Shown here: in pieces, positions 9,464 through 23,060 of the stretch
Layout of the letters: every line of letters starts with the position of its first letter
Position numbering within the stretch: position 1 is the first letter of the stretch
Assembly: GCA_036784855.1 (NCBI GenBank)
Contig: JAZDSV010000015.1
Coordinates: 248,001-312,000 of the forward strand
DNA length: 64,000 nucleotides
Source: Aphelidium insulamus
Taxonomy: Eukaryota; Aphelidiomycota; Aphelidea; Aphelidiaceae
Direction of reading: 5' to 3'
Made by a program: the position numbers and the translations under genes
Notes under the pieces: generated by a model
What the model was told of the DNA's origin: nothing
Databases searched by the model: none
The model's input: the letters and a program-made list of their open reading frames with translations, nothing else

Positions 9464-12400
9464 ACTAAGATATGGACTCGGACTTGGCGAATGCAGGCGA
9501 TGGTGACGGCTCCGGTGTGTTTGCCGACGAGGTCGACAATGGGTCGCGGCCATTTGCCACCGATGCCGACAGCTTTTGATACACCTGTTCACAGTCATTA
9601 GTCATCCGTGTCTTCAATACAATAATAATACTATGCGACTGACCCGCTGTATCTGCTCCACACTAATCCCCTCGATGGGCCAGTGGTGCTTTACGTAGCG
9701 CCACAGCTTCCGCTCAACCTCATCAGGGGTGCCAGTGGCTGACTGTCGTGACTCGTCCACCGCCGACTGTATCCGCTGCCCAATGGGCAGGACATTCTGC
9801 TTGATGACCGGCAACGCCTCTTCGACCCGACGATTCTTGCAGCGCGACAGCGCTTCCAAATTGGACTCGACTGGCTTGAGCATGGCTCGCAGTTGTGCGC
9901 GCCACGCATCCGGCGACGATCTTGTTGATGACGATGAAGGCTCTGCCACCAAATCGCCAGCTGTTTTGCCATCCTTGACGTCCCCATTAGCCGGAAGGAC
10001 ATCACCTTCCGCATCCTTGCTCTTCTTGTTCTTGCTGGGAGTGGCTGGACCGCGCATCTTGACCGACTTGACCGCCTTGGCCGATTTGGCTGCAGACTTT
10101 TTGGTTTTCCGGCTGAGAGCAATGTGTTCGTCCCACACGACTTTGAGAAGGTATTCGCAGCGGCGCAGTAGATGCACCAGTCTCGGCGATTGCGTTATAA
10201 TCTCCTTCTCGGCACCTGGTTCCTTGTCACTTGCGGCGCCCAGAAAGAATTTCCCTTTGAATCCGAGCTCGCCGTCGGCTTCAATAGCCGGCCAGCTACC
10301 GAACCCGTGACGATATACACCCACCATGAGCATGGCGTCGTCCTTGGCGCCCCAGGGAACATCCCATTTCACAACGGGCTTCAGCGCAGTGGTAAATCGA
10401 AATTGCGTCATTGATCGAAGTTTGGGAGAGTTGAGGCGCGCGCTGAGCGCCTCCAGCTCATCCACACGCTGCACCAGTGTCGAGGCGTTGATTCCCTCGT
10501 GTTCCTCGAATGTGATTGTGATGCTCTTGCTAGATACTTTGCGCTTCTCGGAGCCGACCGCTTGGCGACACGCAGCCAATAGCCGCCGCACTAGTTCAAT
10601 GAGCGCGACACGGTCTTTGGATTGTAGACCCGCATCGGCCGCGATGTCGTCGTAACGCTCAGTGATACTACCATATTTCACCAGCGAGCGGTACAAGGCC
10701 TTCACATCGCGGCCAGTAAAAACGTCTGCCGCAACATCATTCTTGCCACGTTTGCCCTTGCTAACACCGACCGTCGATTTACGCTGTCGTCGTTTTACTG
10801 GCGCAGAGTCATCTTTGGTGGTGTCTAACGACGAGTTGGATGTGGACGCCGTGGCCGACTGATCACCCAGCAGTTGCGACAGTGCTGCTTTGCGCCGCAC
10901 TCCTAGCTCTTTCTCCTGCATCTTGCGCTCCTCCTTGACAAACTGTTCTCGGGCCTGCTCTGGGATCACCTCTTCCCAGCCGCCGAAATCTGCAACCTTG
11001 AACTGGTTGAGGAACGAGTCGCTGGCGCTCACGTCCGTCGTCTCCTCCTGCTTCTCTGCGTGTTTGAGGAACTCGGTGATGTCCAGCTTCTCCAGCGACT
11101 GTAGATCCTTTTCCTTTTCCTCATCGAGCTTCTTGAACATGTTGCTGGCGCCGAATTTCAGCAGTCGATCCAGCTCGTCCTTGTCCACGCCCAGCTTGCC
11201 GATGGTATTAGACTTTTTCGACGAGCTCGACACGGATGCAGATGAGCGCTTCTGCGTATCGCCGCTGGCATCCAGGCTGCCAATGATGGCGTGTTCAAGT
11301 ACCATCTTAGCCTTTGCGCGCTCAAATATCTGCTCCTCTATGGTGTCTTTGGCGATTAGCCGATAGATGTTGACCGTGTTCTTTTGACCGATGCGGTGGG
11401 CGCGCGCCATGGCCTGCAGGTCATTCTGCGGGTTCCAGTCCGAGTCGTAGATGATCACCGTGTCCGCCGTGTCCAGATTGATGCCCAGACCGCCGGCCCG
11501 AGTGGACAGCAGGAATGCAAAGTCGGGCGAGTCGGGCGCGTTAAATCGCTCAATTGATTTCTTTCGCACTTCGTTCGGCGTGGATCCGTCCAGGCGCTGG
11601 AAGGAGTAGCCACGATACCGCAGATAATCATTCAGGATGTCCAGCATGCGCACCATCTGGGAGAATATGAGCACGCGGTGCCCCTCACGTTTCAAGTGGT
11701 CCAGCAGTTTGTCGAGCAGGTACATCTTGCCGCTGTAGCGGATGATGCCGCGGTGCTGCTCATCCGCGTCCTCGGACGCCTTTTCAATTCCGTCAAAGAG
11801 GTACGGATGATTGCTGCACTTTTTCAGCTCCATCACCAGGTTCATCAGCGACACCTGACTGCCGCCCCGCCGCAGCTCGTCAAAGTTGTGGCAATGCAGA
11901 TTCTTGTAAATGTCCATTTGCGGCGGAGACAATCCCACCCGGAGAATATATCTGCGCACAATGAGTAATTCATAAAGGCCTTTAAGCTCATATACATATA
12001 ATCACCATGCCACAACGTACTCATTCTTCTGGGGAAGACTCGTTTCAACGTCCTTTTTCATGCGGCGCAAAAGATGGGGTTTCAGCTTGGCTTGCAGTTC
12101 TTGCACTTTGGCCGCGGCATCGTCACTGGCACCAACAATGTGTTTGTACGCATCCTCAAACTCCTCCAGACTGGGATAGCGATCCGGGTGCAAAAAGTGC
12201 AACAGCGCCCACAGCTCCTTGACGGTGTTTTGCAGTGGGGTGCCGGTGATGAGGAGCCGGTTGGAGGTGTTGAACTGCTTGAGGACGTCGTGCAGTAGCG
12301 ACTCGTTGTTCTTGAGACGGTGCGCCTCGTCGATTGCGAGGTACGACCATTTCAAGCCACCAAGCATCTGTCGGTCCTTCAAAATGATCTCGAAAGTGGT

Positions 12401-14380
12401 GAGCAGCACGTTGAACTTTAGCCGCTTGCTGCCACTAAAGTAGAACTCATTGTCGCGCAGAATTTCACGGCTGGCAGTGTTGCCAATGTACGTCAGCAGA
12501 TTCATCTCGGGCGCCCAGCGTGAGAATTCGCTCTGCCAATTCGACAGCACAGACAGCGGCACCACAATCAGGAACGGCCCGTAAATGTGCAACTGGTGGT
12601 ACATGTAGCGCAGGAATGAAATTGTCTGCACCGTCTTGCCCAGACCCATCTCGTCAGCCAAGATACCGTTGGTGTCTGTGCTCCACAGATAAGCCAGCCA
12701 GGAAACACCTTCAAGCTGGTAGGCGCGCAATGTGCCCTCCTTGATATACGCTGGCTGCGCGGTGAGGCGACGGAATGCGTGCTTCCTTGCCGCGAGATTG
12801 CCGTACTTGGCGGAGCGATGGGGAACAGTGGCCGCCTGCTGCCTGTCCAGGTACTCGTCTATCCGGTCCTGGAAGCTGGCAATGTCTTCCACGGATTCCC
12901 AGGTACATTCGGCGTATGGCAGCGACTTCCATTTGCACAGATACACGGTGTCGCCGCCAGCCACCTGCTTGGAGTTGATGATGCGCTCCACGGTGGTGTA
13001 CTCTTCGAGCGCCTGACGTTTCAACTCGCGCTGCTCCAGCGAGTAGTCAGTGTCCAGGTCGTCGGTGGCGTGCAGCTTGGCATAGTTCTCAACCTTTTTA
13101 AAACCTTTGCGAGTGCGCAGCGACTCGAACGGTTCCCAGGTGTTGTGCAGGTTGGACAACGTCTGCCACTTTATAAGGAACTCGTAGATGCCCTGCCCGT
13201 CGGCACTTTCACGATGGTCCATCACAATGTCAATCTTTTCCGTGTCATCCTCCTCCGGCTCGGGTTCATAGTTTTGCATCTGTTCCTCGTAGTCGCTCTC
13301 CAGGAACTCCTCGTCATCATCACCTCCAGCTGCATCTTCGGCATAGCTTGCCACGGCGCGAGAACGCGTGGAAAACCGCTGCCCGAATGTGGCGAGAATC
13401 TTTTGCCGCTCCTCGCTGTCGCTATACTCGTCCGACTGTCGCCGGTGCTTCTTTTTCTGTGACTGCTTCTTGTGCAGCTGCTTGGTCGGCCGTCTTGCAG
13501 CTATGCTGCGTTTGCGCGGCGCCCGCTCCCCATACTCCGAGTCACTGTCGGAAGCGGCATCATGCAAATCCGTGCCGCTGCTTGCCGCTTCAGAGTCGGC
13601 GTCCTCGTCATCGCTGTCCACGACACCTTTACAGCACGGTTAAAAAGTGTGTACGTAATTAGGGTGTATACATATTGTAACACACACCTGATCGCCCATG
13701 CCGGCGCTTCTGTGACCTCGGGGCAGCTTGTCCGTCGCCAAAATCTCCGTCATCATCCTACACAGATTAGATGCCTAAAACAGTACTTATACATATATAT
13801 TTACCGTGTAGTGCGCTGGCTGGGTACGCGCCCGCCCAGAGCGTCGAAGGCCGTACAGTTCCGGATCAATCTCCTCCTCGAACCCGAGTTTCCGGGCGCG
13901 GCTGGTCAACTTGATCGTGGTAGCCGCGTGTGGCGATGATGCAGATGCATTCAGTGGCCGCCGCACAGTCTGTACCGGCGCCGAGTCGTCGCTGTCAGTG
14001 GTCTCACTAGCCGTGTCCATGGCTGATCCCGCATCCACGCCGCCATTCCGGGCATTGTGGCTCGGGCCGGCATCGGGACCACTGGCGTCAGAGTAGGCAG
14101 ACTCCTGGGCGCCGTCAGATTCATTGTCGTCGCTGTCGAGGTCGGAGGCAGAGTCGGCTGAGGGATCCGACAGGCTGCTGGACTGCGTGGAAGAGTGCGC
14201 CATGGCCACATCGCCGTCCACATCGCTCCCAGTATTGGCGTCGGACACGCCGTGGGGCGCGACTGCATCCACCACGGCATGGCCACTGCTACCGGCTGGC
14301 CTGGAATCGGACATTGATGGCGGGTTGGGTGCCAGATTAGCCACCGCCGCCGCCGCCGCCGGATTCCACTGGTCGTCCAT
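9464..14380 (-). CDS. CHD1: CHD1 chromatin remodelling ATPase
   Basis: CHD1 spaces nucleosomes behind RNA polymerase II. Five exons are seen. The first exon (start ATG 14380; an in-frame ATG also lies at 14419) is acidic and serine-rich and ends with [11 protein letters not shown], typical of CHD1. A short exon (about 13688-13757) follows. The main exon (from about 13634) holds two chromodomains ([20 protein letters not shown] and [17 protein letters not shown]). It also carries the ATPase with [16 protein letters not shown] and DEAHRLKN, and is joined across about 11952-12020 ([12 protein letters not shown]). The helicase C lobe has [10 protein letters not shown] and ARAHRIGQ. Near the end are a SANT-SLIDE-like region and a CHCT (DUF4208) domain. 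The last exon is reached by a GTCAGT donor after IQR and ends with a serine/proline tail, stop at 9464. All key ATPase motifs are intact. Confidence 0.95.
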
Positions 14381-15063
14381 ACTTGAATGGTAAATGATCT
14401 GATCAGGGTTGTTGTGCAAGTGTGAAGTGTGAAGTGTTTCCCAGTTTCATTCATAACGAACTTTTAACTTGCATACCAAGGCACATCGTAGAGTGAGTGC
14501 ATCATTCTGTACATAGTTTTTCTATCATAGAGTGAATATGTACTTGTTTCCGCAAGGATATCGCGCAGAGCTGATTATTTAAGGAGGCAAAGCAATGAAG
14601 CAGCATTGCGGTTCTGCCTATGTACACACATATTTTCATAACTGAGCGGTATGTTGTTGCCGTAAAAACTAAATGAATGCCTTTTTCTGGAGGTAGAATT
14701 TGCAAAGTCCGGACTGGCGATATAGTAACCTGTCGTCATTATCACAGTGCATCTTATCACATGTCCGATCCCGGCAATTCTAAGAACTATTGCTGCGGTG
14801 GAAAAACTCTTTCTATGTGATTGCATGAGGTGTGCGAGTTGGGAAAGTACATATGAATGTACATTTAAAATGTAAAGGATCATATACATTGAATGACCAT
14901 CACATCTTCATCTAGTCAAGTAGTCAAGTCATCGTTTTAAATGTATTTACTGCCTAATAGTTGGAGACCGCCTAGTGCAAGAGCTTCATTGCACTGTTGA
15001 ATTACTGTCGAGAAGCCTTCACACACGTGCTGCGATTCTAAATATTTGTATCTGCACGTGTGC
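14381..15063. other. Intergenic, no gene seen
   Basis: About 680 bases between the divergent CHD1 and amino-acid transporter genes, so both promoters should be here. The sequence is AT-richer than the genes. Short open frames on the minus strand have no coding character. Nothing else is recognised. Confidence 0.5.
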
Positions 15064-17051
15064 ATGGAATCACTTGGCACCGATGCCGCCGTGGCACACT
15101 CGCGGTCCGCCGGCTCTCTGCTCAACCACCAACACCACGAGGATCCTGCGCTGAGACGGTCTCGCGGTGCCGGCATGGCCTCGGTGTCCCAGTCTGGCGG
15201 TGTGCATTCTCGCGCCAGCTCCTGGATGGGCAGCATTGAGCGTTCCGTGGACTTTTTGCAGTACGTTCCACGCCATGCCATGCCATGCCATTCCACACAT
15301 ATAACTTATATGTGGAGGTAGACAGCAATCCACAATGCGGGCGTCTCATTCGAGGTCCGTTGGTCGGCTTGTTGACAGTGCTGGCGGTGACGGTAGTCGT
15401 GGCAACTCTTGCGCGGATTTGGCCGGGTCTAGACAATTCGGCTCTAGACAGTTCAGCTCTAGACAGTTCAGCTCTAGACACTTCGGCAGCAGTACCAGAT
15501 CAACCAAGAGCCGTGCTGCTGCCAGTGAGCCCGACGTGGCGCCCCTGTTGCCTACTGCCGGCGACGGTTTCCACGATCATGACGGTGACAGTGTCAATAC
15601 CGATATAGACGGCGCCAAGTCCTCGCTGCCGCAGACGATATTCAACTCGGTGCACCTGTTCATTGGCGTGGGTCTGCTCTCGCTGCCGTACACATTCCGC
15701 ATTGCTGGCTGGCTAATTGGGGTGCTGACACTGCTGCTCGGGGCCGTGCTGAGTCGGTATACAACACACTTGCTGCTAAAGTGCATGGACTGGACAGAGT
15801 CTGCCAGCTACTCTGCACTGGGTGGCTACTGTTTCGGTCGGTGGGGACGCGTTGTGGTGACTGCCGTACTGTTTGGCGAACTGTTTTGCTGCGGCTGCGC
15901 GTTCATTGTGCTGTTAGGTGACACGCTGGCCTATGTGCTGGACCTGAGCGGTGTTGATGCCGGCTCGGCGGGGTTCTGGTCCAGTGTGGTGGGTTTGAAA
16001 ACTGTTGCATTTGTGGTGGTGCTTCTGCCCACCACCGTGGCGGGCAACTTGAAGTTCCTGTCGGTTGGGAGCGTTCTGGGGCTGACGGCCTCGTTCTGTT
16101 TGGGCGGCGTGCTGCTGGCCGATGCTGTTGGTAAACCCGACGCGCCCGGTTCCATCAGGCATCCGGCCGAGACCCACGCACTGCCACAATCACTTCGCAG
16201 CTGGCTCCTCATCCCATTCAACCTCGGCGTGATCATGTACAACTACTCGGGCGGGGCCGTCATTCCCAACTTGGTACGCGGTTGTGTACCTTTTCTATCC
16301 TTCTGACACTTCTCTACTGGCAGTACAGAGATATGCGTGAACCGGCCAAGGCGGGCTACATGCTGAATATAACGTTCGGTGTTGTCACTGCGTGGTTTCT
16401 CGCCATGTGCACCCTGGGCTACTGGATGTTTGGCACCGGTACCATGGCGGAGGTATATACTATTTATTCTATAAGAACAGTTATAAATGACTTGTCAAGA
16501 TCACATCAAATATCGCACTGGAGCCGGCATACAATCCTCGGCTCACACTGTTTCTCCTTTGGTTGATTGTGCTTAGTCCGCTGACGAAATTCGCGCTGCT
16601 GCTCCACCCAATATGCGTCAGTGTGGAGGCAATGTTTGCACCGCTGATTATGGGTACCGATGACGAGGCCAACTGCACTGGCGGCGTTTCTGAGTCACAC
16701 AATTCGCAAGTCGACCACCCATCTCCCAGTGAAGCACAAATATTCGCGTCAAGGAGACGGAAACGGATCTTTAGATGCGCCAAAATCTGCTCTCGAACAA
16801 TTATTGCCAGCCTGGCCTTCCTGGTGGCCGCCATCTTTCCCTCTTTCAATGGCCTCTTGGCATTTATCGGCACGTTTTTCAGCTTCACCGTCAGCGCCAT
16901 ATTTCCGTGTACCGCCCACCTGTACCTGTTTTCGGCACAGATGCCCCGCTTCGAAGTGGCGTTGAACTATTTAATCATCGCTGTGAGCGCGCTCATGGTG
17001 CCCGTAGTTGTGGTATGGGCGCCGCTGGTGGACGTTATCGCGCCGCCATAG
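15064..17051 (+). CDS. AAAP-family amino-acid transporter (AVT-like)
   Basis: Four exons encode a multi-pass transporter of the amino acid/auxin permease family, as in fungal vacuolar AVT proteins. The first exon starts MESLGTDAAV and ends in FLQ. The second carries a disordered serine-rich tail made of a 15-base repeat (SRQFS units), then the first helices: SLPQTIFNSVHLFIGVGLLS is the family signature. Splicing gives a loop YRDMREPAKAGYMLN and further helices. After a second short intron the C-terminal helices begin (ITSNIALEPAYNPRL). About ten or eleven helices can be counted. The long acidic/serine N-terminal cytosolic domain fits AVT1-like vacuolar importers. The substrate cannot be read from sequence. 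Confidence 0.85.
15428..15487 (+). repeat. Four in-frame 15-bp coding repeats
   Basis: Four copies of a 15-base unit (tctagacagttcagc with small changes) lie in the disordered N-terminal tail of the transporter. They encode SRQFG/SRQFS/SRQFS/SRHFG. The unit is a multiple of three, so copy-number change would keep the frame. Confidence 0.9.
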
Positions 17052-17222
17052 TTTAGTTGTATATAGTGGCATTAATAGAGATTGTTTTGCATTGATAGTA
17101 TTAAATATAATATATGATTTTTGAAGCAGTATAGTGTAACTCGCAGCAGAGCGAGAGAAGAGAGAGTAATTAAACACGTCTGCATTGATTATTTAACAGT
17201 TACAGACATTGCAAGATACAAA

Positions 17223-18580
17223 ATGGGCGGCGACGGCGACGAAATTCCCGCCGCCGTGACAAAGCGCTCCAAGTGGGACGACGCGGAAGCCGAAGTGGCG
17301 GACGAGGATGTGACTACGCGGCGTCGACGCGAGAAACGGGTCAAGAAGGCGGCCAAGAGCAGCGCCAATGCCACCACCAGTAGTAGTGCCCAGCCACGCG
17401 GGCCCGTGGTGTACAAGCCCGCCCAGCCGTCCATTGGCCCGCCCATTAGCCCCTGTGCCAACGTGTCGGAGCGGTACGAAAAGCTGAACCGCATCGACGA
17501 GGGCACGTACGGCGTGGTGTATCGCGCCCGCGACCTGGACTCGGGGGACATTGTCGCGCTGAAGCGTCTCAAGCTGGACGAGAAGCAGCGCATGGCCGAA
17601 GGGTTCCCCGTCACATCGCTACGTGAGATAACCACTCTGCTCCGTGCCCGCCACCCTCACATTGTTAACGTGCGTGAGATTGTCACAGCGGACGATGCCA
17701 GCCAGTACGTCCATACATTGTATATGTATATAGGTCTTTGTGTATTTATATCATGTTTGCATGGCATATATGATATTTGAATTCCATAGAGTGTTCATGG
17801 TCATGGAGTATGTGGAGCACGACTTGAAGGCGCTGCTGGAACTGATGAAGGAGCGCCGGCAACGCTTGCTGCACTCGGAAATCAAGACACTCATGTTCCA
17901 ATTACTTTCAGCGGTGGCACACTTGCACTCATCATGGATTATTCACCGCGATCTCAAGACGGCTAATCTTCTCATGACCAATGATGGCCGGCTGAAGGTG
18001 GCCGACTTTGGGCTGGCCAGACAGTTTGGCAGTCCACTGACGGGCAACATGACCCAGATTGTTGTTACGCTGTGGTACAGGTCGCCCGAGTTGCTGCTTG
18101 GCGTGCCCAAATATGCTTCGGCGGTGGACATGTGGTCCATTGGGTGCGTATTCGCGGAATTCATTCGACTGGACCCGCTGTTCCCCGGCACTTCCGAGCT
18201 AGACCAAATCAACAAGGTATCAGTTGTGTGTGTCTATGTGTGTGTGTGTATGCTGTATAAGCATACAACGGTTAACCACAGCTATTCAGATATTCAGCAT
18301 GCTCGGCACACCAAACGACGAGGTGTGGCCCGGGTTCTCCAGGTTGCCGCACGTGCAACGCTTCCGCTTCTCCAACTATCCACAGTCGAAACTGCGAGAC
18401 GAATTCCGCGGAGTCATTGCCGAGAGCGCCATAGATTTGTTGTCACGGCTGCTGACATTCGACCCGCAGCAGCGCATATCCGCCGCCGACGCATTAAAGC
18501 ATCCGTACTTTACCGACTCACCTCCCATGAAACATCCATCCATGATGCCCACCTGGCCCGAGAGGACCTCTGCCAAATAG
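17223..18580 (+). CDS. CDK11: CDK11 (PITSLRE-type) protein kinase
   Basis: A cyclin-dependent kinase of the CDK11/CDK10 group, which with cyclin L acts in transcription and splicing. Three exons join in frame: 17223 to about 17704, about 17791 to 18216, and about 18290 to the stop at 18580. An N-terminal basic, disordered part precedes the kinase. Kinase features are DEGTYGVVYRA (P-loop), ALKRLKLD (lysine), the cyclin-binding helix FPVTSLREI (a conservative change from PITSLRE), HRDLKTANLL (catalytic loop), DFGLARQFG, and VVTLWYRSPELLLG with the activating threonine region. The C-lobe INK|IFSMLGTPND is restored by splicing over a GT-rich intron. PVTSLRE separates it from CDK10 (PISSLRE). Assignment is firm, with fungi and animals both having this kinase. 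Confidence 0.92.
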
Positions 18581-18656
18581 AGTCATTTACATATATATAT
18601 ATATATATATTGCACTGAATGCAATTCTAATGTCAGTTGGCAGGCAGCTGTATGAA

Positions 18657-18680
18657 TCTGACAGTGTATACACTGTCAGA
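18657..18680. repeat. Perfect 24-bp palindrome
   Basis: The 12-base arm TCTGACAGTGTA is followed immediately by its exact reverse complement, downstream of CDK11. It lies between that stop and the KRR1 start, so it could be a binding site for a dimeric protein or a cruciform-prone site. It is followed at about 18727-18776 by a short tandem repeat of an AGAAGTTCTATATAC unit. Confidence 0.8.
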
Positions 18681-18856
18681 ATAGAATATTGATATAGAAT
18701 GTATATAGAATTTATCATATACAGATAACTTCTATATACAGAGAAGTTCTATATACAGAGAAGTTCTATAGAAGTTATTAATTGTTAAAGGAGCCAACTG
18801 AAGAACAGTCTGTCTTGAAGCCTGGACAATCGTCAGAAAAGAAAAGCAAAGGAAAA

Positions 18857-20291
<1,435 letters not shown>

Positions 20292-20454
20292 TCGACTAGT
20301 AGTAGATGCTCGTTAATAGTCATATATTTCTTCATAAGTCACAAGTCATAATAACTGCACTGTTCACAATCAGCCAAGCATACAATCGACGCAGGCGACG
20401 CGGCGCTGCATTGTGTCTCACCTGTTGTCTCTGTGCAATCAGCCAGCAGCAGAA

Positions 20455-21771
20455 ATGTTGACAACACACAAGGAATCGGCGCCGCGCGCCATGGACATGT
20501 CCTTGGACGACGTCATTGCCATGAAGAGCAAGGCTAGTGGGTCAGGTGCACACGCGCCGCCAACTGCGCCAGACTCGGTGCGCACCTCTGCACGCGCTAC
20601 CGATGCTTCATTCAGACCGCCATTGGCGCCTCGAGACCGACGACGCCCCATCAATGCTGGCATACGGCACCACGGCCGTCCAGAGCGCGGTGCTGAGCGG
20701 CGGTATGAACGCGACAGGTACCCGCGCAACCACCACGATGACAGGAGAGTGGGGGACTATGCGCGTAGACCGCAATCGCAACCACTGCCTCCCCACAGAG
20801 AGAACAGCAAGGCGATCCAGAGTCATGGTGCGTGGCGGCATGAAAAGGATGCGCCGCGCGGTAACGTCGACGAGCCGTGGAGCCATGACCTGTTTGCTGT
20901 GGACGCTGAGGAAGCAGCGGCATCAGATGAGACTGCCACGGCTGGCATTACTGGACCAAGTAGTGCAGTTGGGGAATCTGCTGCAGAGGAATCAAGTGGG
21001 CCGCAAACTACGGCACCCGTCGATACTGCTGGCGATACTAGCCGAGATTCCAATACCGAGCCGGTTGATATGGATGTCGATGAAGCCAAAAAGCAGGAGA
21101 GTGATACGGCAGTCACCTCTAATGCCAAACCCGCAGCTGGGGACGCACGCGCTATAGCAGTGCCCCCACCAATGCACAGAGTCTATTTGGCCAATGTTCA
21201 CTACGAGCTGGCCGACAGTGACTTGAGGGCGATGTTTGCACCGGCGGGTCAAGTGCACAGTGTCCGCATCGATTATGACAATTCGGGGCGATCGCTCGGT
21301 ACCGGCACTGTTTGCTTTCTGGAGGAAGAGGCGGCCAAGAAGGTACTGGACATTGTGGCTGCACTGGACATCTACCCGGACGGGACCAGGATGAAGGCCT
21401 ACTACACGCCTCTCGCCGCAACTGAGCCGCCAGCTCCCGTGGCGCCACGACGTACATACTACAGTCGCGGAAGTGTTACTGCTCTGGATGTGAAGCGGCC
21501 GAACGATCTACACCTTACCACCGATGTCAGACGGGCCGTGGGCAGGCGCCACAGCCCGCCTCCTAGTAGAAATACGCGGTCTACACCGGCGATGCCGCCG
21601 CGGTATTCAGATCGACGCCCTCCTGTCCGTCCATACGACAGACGCGATGACAATGGACGTGGAGAAGGCAGACGGCCCAGATCACCCCCACGTGGCAGAT
21701 ATAATGAGCATTCAAGTATGCGTGGCAGAAGTGGACCGCCACCACCGAGTTTGCATCGACCTCGCCGTTGA
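20455..21771 (+). CDS. ALYREF: ALY/REF-type mRNA export adaptor
   Basis: An intronless RRM protein of the ALYREF/Yra1 family, which links UAP56 and the export receptor to spliced mRNA. The N-terminus has MDMSLDDVIAMKSK, the conserved UAP56-binding motif. Start is ATG 20455, since the frame upstream opens only at GTG. A single RRM follows near residues 240-315: HRVYLANVHYELADSDLRAMF and GTGTVCFLEEEAAKKVL resemble RNP2 and RNP1 regions, though RNP1 is degenerate. The arginine-rich flanks before and after the RRM are typical (RGG-like and RS-like). A long acidic insert separates the N-box from the RRM, which is longer than in animals. The C-terminus is rich in RSPPR. Confidence 0.85.
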   Translation: MLTTHKESAPRAMDMSLDDVIAMKSKASGSGAHAPPTAPDSVRTSARATDASFRPPLAPRDRRRPINAGIRHHGRPERGAERRYERDRYPRNHHDDRRVGDYARRPQSQPLPPHRENSKAIQSHGAWRHEKDAPRGNVDEPWSHDLFAVDAEEAAASDETATAGITGPSSAVGESAAEESSGPQTTAPVDTAGDTSRDSNTEPVDMDVDEAKKQESDTAVTSNAKPAAGDARAIAVPPPMHRVYLANVHYELADSDLRAMFAPAGQVHSVRIDYDNSGRSLGTGTVCFLEEEAAKKVLDIVAALDIYPDGTRMKAYYTPLAATEPPAPVAPRRTYYSRGSVTALDVKRPNDLHLTTDVRRAVGRRHSPPPSRNTRSTPAMPPRYSDRRPPVRPYDRRDDNGRGEGRRPRSPPRGRYNEHSSMRGRSGPPPPSLHRPRR

Positions 21772-21784
21772 TACTTATGGCACC

Positions 21785-21786
<2 letters not shown>

Positions 21787-21821
<35 letters not shown>
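21787..21821. repeat. (CA)n microsatellite
   Basis: About 17 CA repeats lie just after the ALYREF stop, between that gene and the next one on the opposite strand. Confidence 0.9.
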
Positions 21822-21883
21822 GCTATACAAATATTTGCATCAAATTGTGTTCCTTTTCCTTCATTCATTCCTTTGCTGTTGGT

Positions 21884-22694
21884 TTAACTCTGGATAACTT
21901 GGTCAGACTCCAATGTTTTGAGATCAAAACCCAACTCGGCATCATAAAATGGATCATCCAACTCAGACAGCGCATTGTCCTCGGCATCCGACTGTGGCAC
22001 ACCATTGGCCGTGGATAAATCACCTTTAGCTACGCCGTGCAGCGATGAATCCCCGGCACTCGGATGCCCCGAATGAACACTTCGGGCGGCTCTCTTCCTA
22101 GCGTTATATCCATGACATAAGCTCTTCGTTCGGCACGTTTCGCTGCGAGCAATTTTTCTTCTTCAGTCAGCGGCACTCCAATTTTCGCTGCCTTCTCTTC
22201 TCTTTTCTTTTGCCGGTGTCGTTTCTGAGCCGCTTTCTGGCTGCCTTTTCACTGTCTGTCAGACCACGTGACTTCAACTGCTTCCAATTAAGCTGGTTAT
22301 AAATACGTTTCCTTTCTTTGGCGTCATGTTCATCATCAGTCCACGCTGCTATTTCCGTTGCTTTGGCACTCAATGTTCTGGTTCGCCGAAGTCTTTTGGC
22401 AGCACGCGCAGGAATATCACTACTGGCATTGCCAGATATTACTGCTCGACAATCGCTGCGAGTTCTTCGCATTTTGGCAGCAAGAGCTGCAGTATCAGTA
22501 CGGGCATCACGACAGTCTTCGGGTCGGCAGTCGGCGCGCGCACGACGCTTTCTAGTTGAAGTGACTCCACCGACGACCGAGTCTGCTGGACAATTGCTAG
22601 AGCGCTTTAGAGCATCAACATCGTTTCTAGTGGAATGCGGAGCGACGCACGCACCACTGTGCACGAGAAGAGCGACCGCGATCAGAATGCGCAT
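21884..22694 (-). pseudogene. Secreted basic (bZIP-like) protein, frameshifted
   Basis: Starts at ATG 22694 with a clear signal peptide (MRILIAVALLVHSGACVAP). The intact first frame runs to a TGA at 22167. It is rich in arginine and lysine, with a repeated AAKxRRTRxDCR-like pattern and a SEKAAR segment. At about 22233-22236 a loss of one A in an AAA run breaks the frame. The next frame continues with AAQKRHRQKKREEKAAK, closely matching the neighbouring gene (23061-23696), and runs on to about 22100. A second shift at about 22091-22125 leads to a third frame with an acidic tail (SELDDPFYDAELGF) and a stop at 21884-21886. No intron fits these breaks. It is either a pseudogene or two sequencing errors; I cannot separate these. 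Confidence 0.6.
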
Positions 22695-23060
22695 TTCTGA
22701 TAAAAAGTGCGAGATGTGGGTGCCCCTGGCCCCCTGATAAAATCGCCATTGCTTGCCTGAGTACAACGAATAATTCGCGCAACCGTAGAGCTTTATCATC
22801 GAATAAATGCAGCCAGTTTTACATCGAATGAATGGCCGCAGCGTCTGCATCAGCAGCTGACGCACGCTATTGCTGCCTATTTTGCGATTCGTAATGCAGC
22901 CGAAAGAACGCGGTGCATATTGTGACCAGCACATCAATCATTCATAATTCAATTAGTCATCTTGAATACGAACAGCTTCACGAAAATATTACGAGAATTT
23001 TTACTATCAAGTTATCAACTTATTGCCGCCAATTTGAAAGCAACGCACGTCCACTCCAAA
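22695..23060. other. Intergenic between paired secreted genes
   Basis: AT-rich spacer of about 366 bases holding the promoter of the frameshifted secreted gene and the 3' region of its intact relative. No gene is seen. Confidence 0.4.

Noticed and set aside
9614-9640. Stop at 9614 as the end of CHD1
   Set aside because: A GTCAGT donor follows IQR and a last exon with [11 protein letters not shown] continues the family sequence to 9464.
14575-14889. Minus-strand ORF of 104 codons in the gap after CHD1
   Set aside because: The composition is low-complexity and AT-rich, with no motif and no supporting splice sites.
20413-20454. Upstream start for the ALYREF gene
   Set aside because: The frame opens at GTG; the first ATG is 20455, ahead of the conserved UAP56-binding motif.
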